Source of the DNA: Syngnathus acus | Lineage: Eukaryota > Chordata > Actinopteri > Syngnathiformes > Syngnathidae | Length of the DNA: 64,000 bases | Assembly: GCF_901709675.1 (NCBI RefSeq) | Contig: NC_051101.1 | Coordinates: 11,056,501 to 11,120,500 of the forward strand | Direction: 5' to 3' | In this document: positions 1-24,667 of the stretch, piece by piece | How positions within the stretch are numbered: the first letter of the stretch is position 1 | Layout: every line of letters starts with the position of its first letter | Notes under the pieces: model-generated | Told to the model about the DNA's origin: nothing | The model's database searches: none | The model's input: only the letters and a program-made list of their open reading frames with translations | Position numbers and translations under genes: made by a program

Positions 1-460
1 ATGTTTAGATCTATATTTAATGTTCTTCAACAATATTCCCGGATACAAAAAGCAAATATATTTGACAAATAACAAATATAAACTAGAGTAAAGGATTGTC
101 CCTCTCATATTTCTCTTCTTATCTTTGCAACAGCATAATTAGCGTATAAAAGTCCATGACGACGTTTCCATTCCATCTGATTGCCGTTCAAAGTCTGGCG
201 AAATAAAAAACATCCCTCAGTGTCAATTAAAACAAACTTAAACGCATAGATTGTAAATCCGAGTGTTGAGTCACACCAAATGAGAGAATACATGCTCACT
301 ACAATACACGTGATGGGAGATGTTGATTAGTGGTGTAATAAACTCCGAGCTCAACCTTTATCACGACTCGGTGGTCACATGTTGACAAGACAAAAAAGGG
401 TGAGGCAAGTCCATGTTGCAATATATAACAACGCGGGAGACAAGCAAATAGTGCTTCAAC
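1..460. other. 5' flank of steap4 copy A
   Basis: I see no coding region here. The 460 bases lie directly upstream of the steap4 copy A start codon. A TATA-like string TATATAA sits at 422-428, about 35 bases before the ATG at 461. It could serve as a core promoter with a very short leader, but a more distant non-coding first exon outside the window is equally possible. The rest is A/T-rich and has no recognisable feature. Confidence 0.4.
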
Positions 461-6590
<6,130 letters not shown>

Positions 6591-9474
6591 ACACTGGATT
6601 CATCTGAGGTGAACCATCAGAGTTGGAGAACACTAAGGATTTGAGTCATTCTTTTTTTATGTGCTTGTTGTTCCTCGTTCACCAAAATGTGTCAAAAAGT
6701 AGACTTACATCCCTCGACGACAAACATTGTTTTGATAAACTGAGGCAATCATTCCCCCCCCTCGTCCTTCCCAAATGGAGCAGCCCCCGAAGCTGCTTCG
6801 TTCTCAAATCTTCCTCCCTCTCAAGGGCAACGCACGCATCAAATTAGAATAAAGTGGTCGCCGTGGTGTAGCGCTCTCCTTCAGCAGCTTTGATTAAACA
6901 CACTTCAACCAGTCTAAATTGGTGCTACAAGGAGAGACGGGTTTAGCAAACAGAGCGTGAAAACATTCCGCTGTGTTGTGGTTATACGAATCAGTGCGGC
7001 TGGAGTTAAGTGTTTACCAAGTGTTGTCCCCTGTCATCCTTTCTCATTGATGTCATAAATATGTCCAGGCCGCATGTAATGGAACCTAAACAACAAATAA
7101 TCATGTGTCGGCTATCTTCCCGTAATCTAGATTTCATGGCATTAAATTATAAAAAAAAATCTGTTATCACTAAGCTATCTGTTAATTTTATTTGAGCTCC
7201 TAAGCTTGTTGGGTAGGAGGAGGACTGTAAAACTCATGATGATGTAAATTAGCAGAATTGTGAGCAAAAATAAAGAAACAATTCTCAAAATGAAAAAGTT
7301 AATATTCCATCACGTGTCCCCTTTAAAATTCCAAAAATTACAAATTTCTCCTCAGTGCCAACTTGATTTAACTGTAAAAAAAATATATATTTTAATATGA
7401 TGATGATAAATCATTAAATACTAATTAGTTAAAATTCCGGAATTTCTATAACATTCAGCATTCACACGTCATCCCGTCTTAAAAATACTTTCTAGCAACT
7501 ATTATGTGAGTGTCTGGCTAATAAAAAAAAAAAGGCTGTTAAGAGCAGACGAGTCGAATCAGCGGGCGATTTGATCGAGCAATTTTCTCAGCGTGGTGTG
7601 CTCAGCAGTGACAGCTGGTGGCCAGGTGAGGAGTGACAGGCAAGGGAAGTTAATCGGATAACAGAAGCCTTGGTGGCAAAAACAGCAGCTGTCATGATCA
7701 GATTCTCGTTGGCCCTCGAGCAGAACATTTATGCAAAAAAAAAAAAAACTTTGTTATCCAGCATCTAATAGCATTATCTGCTCGCACAATCTGTAATCTC
7801 TCATACGCCCTCACCCACTCTTGTATTATCCTCACTTTACCAAAGAACTGATGTTGATTTTAGCCTCCTTTGGATTCCGTGTTGGTGTGCGCGTGTGTGC
7901 TGAGATTTAAACGAGATTCAAATATTGCCCCGGGAAGCGATGAATCTAATAATGCACAGAGAAACTGTGAAACAAGCTGGTTTGTGGATTGTAATTTCCA
8001 CTCGCGTTGAAATTTCACACACCTAGACGACTGCGATACGCGTAACACGATTATCTATGTCTCGCTAGGAAAAGTAAATAAACTGCTGCATCGTGGGTAA
8101 AGATATACATCATGTATTGTCATGAAGAAATCCACGTGGGCTAATCTGTGAAATGTAAAATCCACAAAAAATATTTTCACACATTTGTTTTCAGAAGTAT
8201 AAACACCCTGTTAGCTGTAGCTTGCTAACAATGCTACCATGCTAGCAAAAGCGTCCCCTTCTTGTCATTACAAAACCATTTGAAAATGTAATTTAGAAAA
8301 ACATTCACTGTCTCAATTTCCTCTAAAAGACCAATGTCTGACTTTCCATTTAAATCTTTTTATGTTTTCCGAGGTCATCGATATTTCCGTTCATTGCGCT
8401 AGTTTGATGGTTGCAAAATGCATACACCTGCTGTGCATATATATTGAAGTTCTACCACGATAGTTTTGCTTCCCAAGAACCTATTCCATCTATACTCTCA
8501 CAAGTAATATAACATTTCCTGGGGTCTTCCTCTGATGAAGCACTTCACACGCTAAGATGTGATGTAAAAGTCTAAAAATGCAAGAGGAGGAGAAGTCGGC
8601 AATTCTGAGCAAATGTTTCCCAGAGAAAGACTTCAGACGAACTCTGGAGAAGGATCTGACGCGCACGAGACTCTTCGGGGAGGTTTTGGGAGTTCACGGA
8701 CAGGAGTCACGGTAATATGAAAGACACGGCAATGCAATTCTATGACTGGTGTAGCTTTTAATTGGAAGCATTGGTGGTTCAGTTCCTTTGAGAACGCCAG
8801 AAGAATAAAAGACAAAGTCAAATCTGAGAGCATAAATGTATAGATCTGAATAAAAACAATAGAACGTTATAGTTGTAGGGTATACTGAAAACAAAAGTAC
8901 AAGTAAAAATAGACTTTGATCTTGCTAACTAAATACTGTATGGCTCAATAGTGCAAGCTAATGTAAACCTCGTGGGATTTTTGTACCAAAAAAATGCTGT
9001 TTATTTACATTTACAACTCAGCTCATCAGCTGTAGATGCTTGGCTGTGTCCCAATCTATTTTTTATTTCTTTTCAGCGCAAAGCAGAAAAACATTTTGGG
9101 AATGAGAGGGATTGGGGCTAAAATAGAATTTTTCGTGACCACAGATATTTCCTTAATTCCCTTTTTTTCTCTCTGCGCTTTTATGACAAATATTTGGAAA
9201 GCAATCATAATCCAAAGACAATGACAAAGGTTCAATGACGAGATTGAACATTTGACTACAAAACAAAATGAAGTCTATCAGTTTAATCTACTTTAAAATT
9301 AAATCATGATTTTATCTGCACAAACATAATTCACAACTGAATACATACGAAAAAAACAGTCAGCCAAGTGCAATCAGCAGGAACTGGTGGGGCACTGCCC
9401 CACTTGCCCCTCCAACAAATTAGCCAGGAGCTCAATCTGTTATCAAAGTAATGCCTGTTAATTCCAATCAACAT
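6591..9474. other. Intergenic gap between convergent steap4 copies
   Basis: This 2.9 kb stretch holds the 3' untranslated region of steap4 copy A (AATAAA at 6848-6853) and, from the other side, that of copy B. A minus-strand AATAAA (TTTATT on + at 9000-9005) lies about 470 bases after the copy B stop. The short open frames here have no recognisable protein features. The sequence is A/T-rich with several poly-A tracts. I see no transposon ends or RNA gene. Confidence 0.5.
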
Positions 9475-16010
<6,536 letters not shown>

Positions 16011-16532
16011 TGACCCAGCGTGTATAAATTCCGATCAAGTCCGAGGTGAGCTTTTAAAGCAAAAATAAACACAATTATCCTCCAAAAAAATCGTTTCTCC
16101 TCTGGGTGGAAAAAAAAAAAGATCCGATCTATCTGTGGTGTCTGTGAAAGTCTTCTCCCACATCAAACTGTTGTTGACTTTGTCGTGAGGGAGTTTTTGT
16201 ATTTATTTTTCTCCCCCCCCCCTCCCATTTCAGGATGGGCTATGGGTGAAGTCTTTCCCAACTGAGAGGTGGGAGGTTTCAAATTGCTTCTGGGAAAACA
16301 AAAATCTTAGTTCCCTGTATTCTGGGATTTTTATATTTTGCGAAATCACAAAAAAAAAAAGATTTCCTTCCCATAAACTGTTCTTATCACTCTGTGGTTT
16401 TGAAATTGCCTCATATGGGCAACTCTCCGAAAGCGGGTCATCCTGAACGTTAGCAAACTAGTCTAACATGCATGCTAACTGGAATGTTCCCAACCCCCTC
16501 TTCTCGTCCAGTGAGCCCCGCCCTTCGCCCAT

Positions 16533-16533
<1 letters not shown>

Positions 16534-16619
<86 letters not shown>
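16534..16619. repeat. Perfect CA microsatellite, 43 units
   Basis: An uninterrupted CA run of 86 bases lies about 520 bases upstream of the steap4 copy B start codon. Its length and purity make it a likely polymorphic marker and a possible Z-DNA former. It is the cause of spurious threonine/histidine and cysteine/valine frames on both strands. Confidence 0.97.
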
Positions 16620-16621
<2 letters not shown>

Positions 16622-19602
16622 ACACGACTACTTTACCACATGTGGGCAAAAGAAATAACACTTAAGTAGCAGAGGCCAAGCAAATCCTCCCTAAATTAAT
16701 ACTTTGCACTTAAAACCTCAAATTTGCAGGTTAATTTGAATTTTTATATTTGCCCCCCTTAATAGATGTTCTTACTCTCAACGCTGAATATGGCTTTTTT
16801 TATTTCCCAAGCGGTTCAAAAGTGTTTTAGAGTTAAGGTGAAAGGCTGACCTTGTGACCTGTCCTACACTGTAATTACTCCCTCCGCTCTGCTGCCGCTT
16901 TAGCAAAGGTGTGCATTGGCGTGTGTGAGTGTGTGTGTGTGGATTAAAATTATTGCTGATGTGCTTTCCTGCACTGCAATTATCCTGAGACCTGAACAGC
17001 AATTAACTGGCTATTAAGCAAGAGAATTGTATTCATATATTACACCTCCTGCACAAATGAATGGAAACAGCCAGAGGAAAACATAAAATGACCATGTATT
17101 GATATATTTTAAAATTGCTGGATCATAAAATAAAAAAAATAAAAAAATCGATGATACCAAATCTGCTGATGAAAACATGTATCAGTCCAAATATTCGTTA
17201 AAAATATTGAATAAAAAAAAAAAAAAGCAAAGTTCAAACGTTGCATCAGCCATTTAGAGCAAACAACAGCAAAATGGAACATTATGCGGTGTTCTTGTTG
17301 CCATGTAATTATCTCGTTGCTTTGTGGTTATTTTCCTGGACCAGCTTCTCACTCTCTCTGTACCCCCTCTCAAGTTAAGTTCAAAGATCAGTTCACCTCG
17401 AAATCATCCTCAAATGGCTTTCCGTTTAAAATGATGAAGTGATTGGAAAAAAAAATGCGGTGACAACTGATTGTATTGCAAAAGTACATATGCATTAGCG
17501 CCGCACTTGTTACCATGGCAACGAGGTCATCAAATGACGTCTGGTAATATGCTGAAAAAAAATATACTGCGAGGTGCAATGATGAAAAGTTCTCCATGAT
17601 GCCAGGCCTAACAGGGCACATGCTCCTGAGATAAATGTGCTATCAAATACATGGAAAATTCTAGCAATTATTCATTGGAGAGCATGGGCAGAGCTTTTAA
17701 ATATTCATAGACGACAATGAAATAATGTGCAGCAGAGTATGATTTGATGTCAAAAAGAAAGGGGGGGGGGGTTGTTGTGCTGCATTCCGGATAATCGTCA
17801 AGTCAGGAAATTCAGGCCTCAAACCACGAGAAATTCAACGTGGAATCTCAAAGGTCCAATAACATTCGTATTTGGAAACGGTTGTCTTGCATGAGGAATA
17901 ATAATCAAACTGGACATGGAGCATTTTTTTATAACCATGCTAGCACTGTATTAGAAAACATTGTAGATTTCATCTAAGAGTCTCTCAAGTGTAGTAATAA
18001 AAATAAAATAAAACTTTCATCTAACAGTCTCTCAAGTGTAGCAATTAAAATAAAATAAAATTAAAATAAAACCAATTAAAAAAAATAAAAATAACTGCTG
18101 TTCATGTTAGATTTTTGAGTATGAATGGCACCCAAATAAATAAAGAAATGCATAAATAAATAAATAAATAATTGGTGGATCTTAGCTGACGCACTGCAGT
18201 TTCAAACTCTGAGCTTTTTTCTTTTCTTCTACAATTTCAAGGGGACACATAATGGAATATTGACATTTTAATTGCTTGGTGGCTCTCTCTGGAATGCAAG
18301 CCTGCCCATCTAGCGTGAAATTCAACACCCAAGTAAATCTTTTTGTTGGCTGCCTATTCATAAGGCATCTGCCAGTAAGCCGTTCAGAATTTTCATGCAA
18401 CGGCCGGAGAAGCACCATCATGTCAAAGTCCGCCAGAAATTGAGACAGGGTGGACATATAGTGAGTAGATATTTTGACTGCAACTTTTTCGACATGTATA
18501 GTAAAATGCTGTGTTGCTATTCTCTTTGCATTATTTACTACAAATGTAGAGCTGGGATATGGACAGAAATGTGTATCCAAATATCGTTGTTTTTTTTAAC
18601 TAAAAATTAAATGTAATCAATTTCTCTGATGTTTTTTTCTCTGTTTATTCATAAAATATTTTATATAGACTCGTGATTAAAATTAAAAAAATATATTTAG
18701 ATAATTAAATGAACAAATATTCAATGGTTAAATAAATATTACTGAAAATATTTGCTCATATCTTGATTTGGTTTTGATTCAATTTAATTTCCAGTTTTGT
18801 CTGTGCATTTTTCACATATTTCCACCTCCAAGTGTTTCTTTATTGCTCGGTTTTTCCAAATGCACCATCACAAACCTTGCATGCTTCTTACACTTTGTTA
18901 CAGTGGATTAGTGGTTCTTCGGTGAGACCGAGCAGGAGACGCATCACCGCAGGGAGAAAACAAAGATAAAGCTGAGACAGAGCCCTAAGTGACAGACATA
19001 TCTACCTCTTGTGTCAACGCCCCTCCAGCTATCTTCTGAAGGTTGGATTTCACATGCAAAATCATTTTACCCAAAGTAGGTGAATAAAACAGAACCTCTT
19101 TTCACACTTCATTTGTTCTAAAAATGTTAATGTAGTGAGAGGGAGGGAAGTGGGGACTCTTTTCTTGTTGAGCGCTTTAAATGGATTACAGAAGAAAATA
19201 AAGTCCAGCTGGCAGCTTGGCAGCACATGATGTCCTCGACTTTGTTGGCTTTGGACAAGCTTTGAGAACAGTGTTGCAATCTGTGCTTTCCCGACAGGAA
19301 GGAGGCATGCTGCTGTTCAACTTAACCCCCCCCCCCCTCCCCTCCACTTGCAGTATATCACCGTGATGCTTTTTAAGGCTTTGCAGTGAAATCTTCTGAC
19401 CGACCCCCACTACGACGCTACTCAATGAGCGGGCTATAAAGTTAATGGGTCAGGTACAATCTATCCTTATAAGACACCTCCAGCTACACACACACGAGCA
19501 CACACAGACACACAAATCGCAACTCTGACTGTAAAAGTGGAGCATCGAGAAATTAGATTTCGGTCTTACATGGGTTCTGCTCCAAGCGGCTGTATTAGAG
19601 CA

Positions 19603-19885
19603 GCACGTTAGATATTGATCTTTTTTTTTTTCCAAATCTATTTCCATTACACAAATTTATTTATTTATTTATTTATTTATTTATCCAAACTGGTGGATAT
19701 TTTTTTATTTATTTATTTATTCATTTATTCATCCAAATTGATGCACGTTGGATATTGATCTTTTTTTTCAAAATCTGTTTCCATTACACAAATTTATTTA
19801 TTTATTTATTTATTTATATATATATATATTTTTTAAATTTATTTATTCATCCAAATTGATGGATATTTATTTATTTATTTATTTG
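19603..19885. repeat. Two-copy 140-bp tandem duplication with ATTT runs
   Basis: The word GCACGTT followed by (A/G)GATATTGATC occurs at 19603 and again at 19743, exactly 140 bases apart. Each is followed by a T tract, then CCATTACACAAATTTATTT and a long ATTT run, then ATCCAAA(C/T)TG. A third partial end follows near 19850-19885. It is a recent local duplication of a microsatellite-bearing segment. Confidence 0.8.
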
Positions 19886-22687
19886 TATTTTTATTGGGGT
19901 GGCTATGCTACTTGAACACACACACGATGCAACAAACCTACAATAATAGTCACTGGGGTATTCTCTCTGCTCTGGAGGAACAATAACTTTTATTGGAGTC
20001 CAGTTGGGGACCTTATTTGCCTTTTTGTTCTTCTTCTTAATTACAATCCAGTTCTTCCATTAGACGGGATTTTACGGGATGCCACGCGTGACGACGACCC
20101 CGCTTGAATTGTGCGACTTTTCTTTGAATTCTAAACACTAACTTCCAATGTCAAGGGCTTTCCAATCGAGGTTGCGCCGCCGCACTTGTCCGCCGTGAAC
20201 AGAAAAGCATGCTGTGGTGTTTCAGAAATTAGATAAAGCAAGCAGTAATGATCCTCATGAGGGTGGTAATGAGACTTAATGGGAGTTAATGGGGTTACAC
20301 TGATCAGGAGAGTAGGGAGACCCCAGGTTAATACAGCTACTAACAGGACAGAGACAGAGAGGAGGCAAAAACACACAAACACACACACAGAGGCCCATAG
20401 CTGAGACTTCATACTGATATTATTACAGTATGTAAAAAAAAATAAAAAATCTGTTTCAGGAATTATACACGAGCCTTTTTCGGGGATCCTCTCTTTTGAT
20501 GTTCTTGTCCTAAACTACAGTTAGCCGTGCGAGTGAGCGTAGTGTGTTACTTTGTGTGTGTTTGAAAAGCGCACTCTTTCAAGTATTGCGTGCTTAGCGA
20601 CGCTTAATGAGATCATCGGGAGTTTTACCTGTGAGAGAGCCTTTGATGAAATATATTTTTTGGGATAAGAAAGGGAAAACCGGAAGGTGGGTCATAGAGA
20701 GGTTGATAAGAGAGAGAAGGGAAGACTGGATCAGGGCATGTATATTGTCTATCACATGCACACACATGATTGTGTGTGTGTGTGTTGTATAGAGGTGATG
20801 GATAGAGGTGACCTGCAGAAAATAAAGAAGGTTTATTGACGGGAGGCATCGCAGTGAAAAACAGGGAGCAGCCCCACAAGTGACACAGAGCAGACGGACG
20901 CATTCATTTTTAATGGAGAGGAAAAGTCAGCTTGAGCGACGGACAGTAACTTGAAAAGCGTGTTGCATTTGAATGCACGCTTTGCAGTAGAATAGTGTTT
21001 GGATTATTCTTTGTTGAAACCAGACCTCACTCCTCCTTTTTAGATATAAAAATAATGACACAACTTGAGGAATAAGTGGCTCTACTGTAGACTGTACACG
21101 ACCTTCAGAAAATAAAATTATTATTCCGGAAAAATGTTTGACCATCAATTGAAAGACTAGAACAGCCAAAAATTATTTTGGGGTACATCTGAGTAACTAT
21201 AAAAGGGTGTGCCGAATCTGATTTAAGTTTAAATGCTAGTTACAGAAGGGTGTGCACACTTTTGCAACCACATCATTTCAGCTGCTTATTTTTATTTTCC
21301 CTATCATAATGATTTTTTACATTTATTTTCTTTCCATTGAGTTGTATTTATGTTCTCATGCTGCTTTTTCCAGACAATTCCATTGACAAAAACATGTTGT
21401 GCAATTGTGGAGAAGGTGTGAGGGGCCATTAACAACAATCAGTAGTTCCTCACAGAAGAATCCTCTTGTTCGGTTCCCAGCAGGATCTAACATCGTTTGT
21501 CTGACCACCGCCTGGCTAGGATTTTATTTCAGAGCCGATGTGACCGTAAAGCTGAACAAGAGCGATGTTTTCTCCTCTTTCTTGCTGTCTCGCTCTTATC
21601 GCTATTTCTCTCTCCAGATTGGGGCGCTTTCATCCAATTCCCACAAGCGAGGAGACGCACAACACTGGGAGGGAGAAAGGCACAAAGGCAAGTTAGACAA
21701 CTACACACACACGCGAATAGGTGGAAGAAGTGACACACACACTCACGCACACACACCGTTGTGTATATACAGACACAGAGGGCCTTATTTCCAGATGCTG
21801 TCAGCGGGAGGGCTCGAGCTGGAGGAAGCACAGGATGAATTCTCCTCTGCCTCATTCCATCAAAGTGCCGTGACACCCCTATTTACCGCCTCCATCCATC
21901 TCCGCAATGACTGTCTACAACCTCGGTCTGCGTGTGTGTGAGGGCGAGGGGGGGAGATGTTGCGCCCTTTTGCTGCTCGAACACGGCGGGCTTAAGGAAG
22001 AATGTCTGTGTTTAACTCGAATCACTTCCGCCAAGTCCCATCAGACAAAGTGAGGAAGTTACTCGACTCAAGTTTAAGCTGGTGTTGGAGCTCAACTTCA
22101 GCAAGAAAGTCTTTTTCCATTGATTCCCCATTAGATGGCCGCTTTTTTTTTTTTTTCGCTTCTCATACTGCAGGACTTTGCACTGGCTGGCTTTTCTTCC
22201 CAGCGTTTTTCATCTCTGTCCAATTCCCCGACCTCATTTTGTCTCTGAGAGAAATAGTTGATTTGGCACACACGCTGCCTGCCTCTCTTACACCGCTGTC
22301 CTTCTGCTCCCCGAAGGCTGCGGTCATGCATTTTCTGCTTCAAATTATTACTTTTTTTTTTTTTTTTTTTGGGTGTTTGTTATCCACCTCTGATCCATGA
22401 CTGGAGGAATAGAAGTGAATGGAATAAAATGGATATTAGCAGCAGAGGCCTGCTTAGTGGAGCTTGGCAGGACTTCTCAAACAATTGTGCTGCTTTTTTT
22501 CTTTTTTCTTTTTTTTTCCAACCACAACTTTAGTTGAATTTACATGAAATAAAACTATCGGGCGCAATATTACAGCCTTGCAAGTGTGATGAGATCCAAT
22601 ACACGATTATTTTAATTTTTAATATCAAACCGATATTAAAAACCTGAATTCATTAATTATTAACTCTCCCCGACCCTAACCCTAGGC

Positions 22688-22962
22688 CACAGGTGTCAAA
22701 CTCAAGGCCAGATCCGGCCCGCCACTTCATTTTATGTGGCCCGCGAATACAAATTGTGCATCACATTCGTGTTAGAATTGCAAATTGTCTTCACTTTTAA
22801 TATCTATTTTTTTAAATATTTGACCAGTTTTTACTCGTCATATTTGTTTTGTAGCTTTTACTGTATATAATATGAGGTGCTCATACATTTATTTGGGTTG
22901 ACAGTCATAAAGAAGCTATGACTACAATGCGGCCCGTGAAAAAAATGAGTTTGACACCCCTG
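22688..22962. mobile_element. Short non-autonomous hAT-like element
   Basis: The left end reads CACAGGTGTCAAACTCAAGG and the right end reads GAGTTTGACACCCCTG, which are imperfect inverted repeats of each other. Inside, CCGGCCCGCCACTT and TGCGGCCCGTG are typical of the abundant vertebrate hAT-derived miniature elements with CAGGGGTGTCAAACTC ends. At 275 bases it can hold no transposase. The flanking 8-mers (CCCTAGGC and GTATAGAC) agree at only four positions, so the target duplication has decayed or one end is shifted. Confidence 0.7.
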
Positions 22963-24657
22963 GTATAGACCATAAATGGAATCAGCAGGCTGTTAACGTG
23001 ACTTTTTTTTTTTTCATTCAATTCCACTGCCTACTTAATTATGTCTCATGCCACGAGGAGGCAGGATGCTTGTTTAAATTGCTCAGCCGGGTGAGAAAAC
23101 GACAAGCTGCATTCCGAAGCGCCGACGACTTGCATAACAGTATGTTCCACTTTGTCCAAATGTTATTTAATATCTTTTCAAATATGACCGCTGCATATGT
23201 TTCATAGCAGAATAGTCGAAGCTGCTTTTTATTCCCTGCACCAAGTAAATGTTGTGATTCCAAACTAGAAACAGCAACCATATTAAAATGTCCAAACCTT
23301 CAACTTCACTCCCAGCCAAATGAATGTGGCACCAACAAACATTTTCCCCCCAATGCTTGAGACTAACATTTATCTTCTACAATAAAAAAAAAAAACAAGC
23401 CAAGAATTCCCATAGGCCAAGATGAAGTTGTGCTCCCACTAAATCTGTGAAGCTTGCTTGCAGCAACACCAGGAAAAAAGAAAAAAGAAAAACTCAATAA
23501 AAGTTTAGATGACTAGCCTCTTAAAAACGTCCAAATGTAATGGACTTGCTTGAAATTTGCAATTTAATCACATTGATTTGCAGAAATGAGCTGGTTGAAG
23601 TTTTAACTGGATTTTTTTTTTCTCCTCTGACTTGGCTTTGTTGGCTTATTTCATCATAAATTCAGTTTGAGGCAAATCAGTACTGCTTAAGCAGCAATCC
23701 TCGTCTTATGTCATCACGAGTCGTGACGGAATATACGGCTGTAGTCCCTGTGCGTTTGTTTTTGGGTTCACATTGTTGAAAAACTAACATGGATTTTATT
23801 TTCGACCCAAAAGAGGCAATCTGCCACATCAAAAAACACTTACTGAACATTTTTTGGACCAAAAATGCTTAAAGGGTTTGCCCCGCATAATGTTCAGGGC
23901 TGATTAGCCATTTTCAGAAGCGATAATTAGCCTATGCGATGTCAAGATTTCTCAGTGGCTCCGCACAGAACATTTAGTCTGACATCTATTAAACGGCATT
24001 AAATCGTCTCGAAGTGCTTATTAGTTATGCCGCTTGAACATAGCAATTCATGTTAAAAAATGCAACATGGAGAGAAAAATGGAGGATTGTCAGTGGTAAG
24101 CTATGAGACCAGTTTGGAAGATAAAAATATTAATAAATCAATTTAAAATAGAGGAAATTATTGTCCCCTGAGATTTCGTTGAATAGAAAAATTACGAGAG
24201 AATCATGACCATGTGAAATTGCTTGCTGCCATTCCCTGTTCTATGGTTATCATCACATTTTTCCTCTTAATCATTCCAACACTAAAATATCCCGAAATTT
24301 CACATGATGTCATACATGCTGACGATAATTTTCCACAAAATTGCCGTTTGTACTCGCTGTAAAAAATCTGGTTGTGTGCGTTTGAAAAAGCATGTGAGGA
24401 TAATTTAATTACGGAGCCGATAAAGAAGGTTGCCGGGGTTAATATCCCTGCATGCACTCTGCTCTTCCCTGGACTCGCTAATTACGTTCAACACATTAGG
24501 AACTTTATTGACTGTGTGGCCTTTTAAGGCATTATGTTTCCTCTCCCTCTCTTTCTTCATCCATCCTTTCCCGGATGTCTTTAATTGAAAGCTGTGTAAA
24601 TATAATGAGATTTTGTATCTTAATACTCTTCATCAGTGGAGACAACTTGATGAAATT

Positions 24658-24667
24658 TGATTGACAG
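24658..24667 (+). promoter_or_regulatory. Exact PBX-MEIS/PREP composite site TGATTGACAG
   Basis: The ten-base string matches the well known PBX with MEIS/PREP heterodimer consensus exactly. It sits in a 270-base block (24470-24740) with many homeodomain-type words such as CTAATTA, TTTAATTGAAAG and GGTGATTAA, in gene-poor DNA between steap4 copy B and glipr2. A ten-base match can occur by chance, so the block context is the main support. Confidence 0.4.

Noticed and set aside
18182-18580. 132-codon minus-strand frame
   Set aside because: There is no family resemblance, no exon-like boundaries and biased residues from A/T-rich DNA. It is probably chance.
21399-21941. 180-codon + strand frame
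   Set aside because: It contains low-complexity THTHTH from CA repeats, has no recognisable domain and no splice or promoter context. It is probably chance.
22688-22962. Target duplication for the hAT-like element
   Set aside because: The flanking 8-mers agree at only four of eight positions, so I do not claim a duplication here even though the ends are typical.
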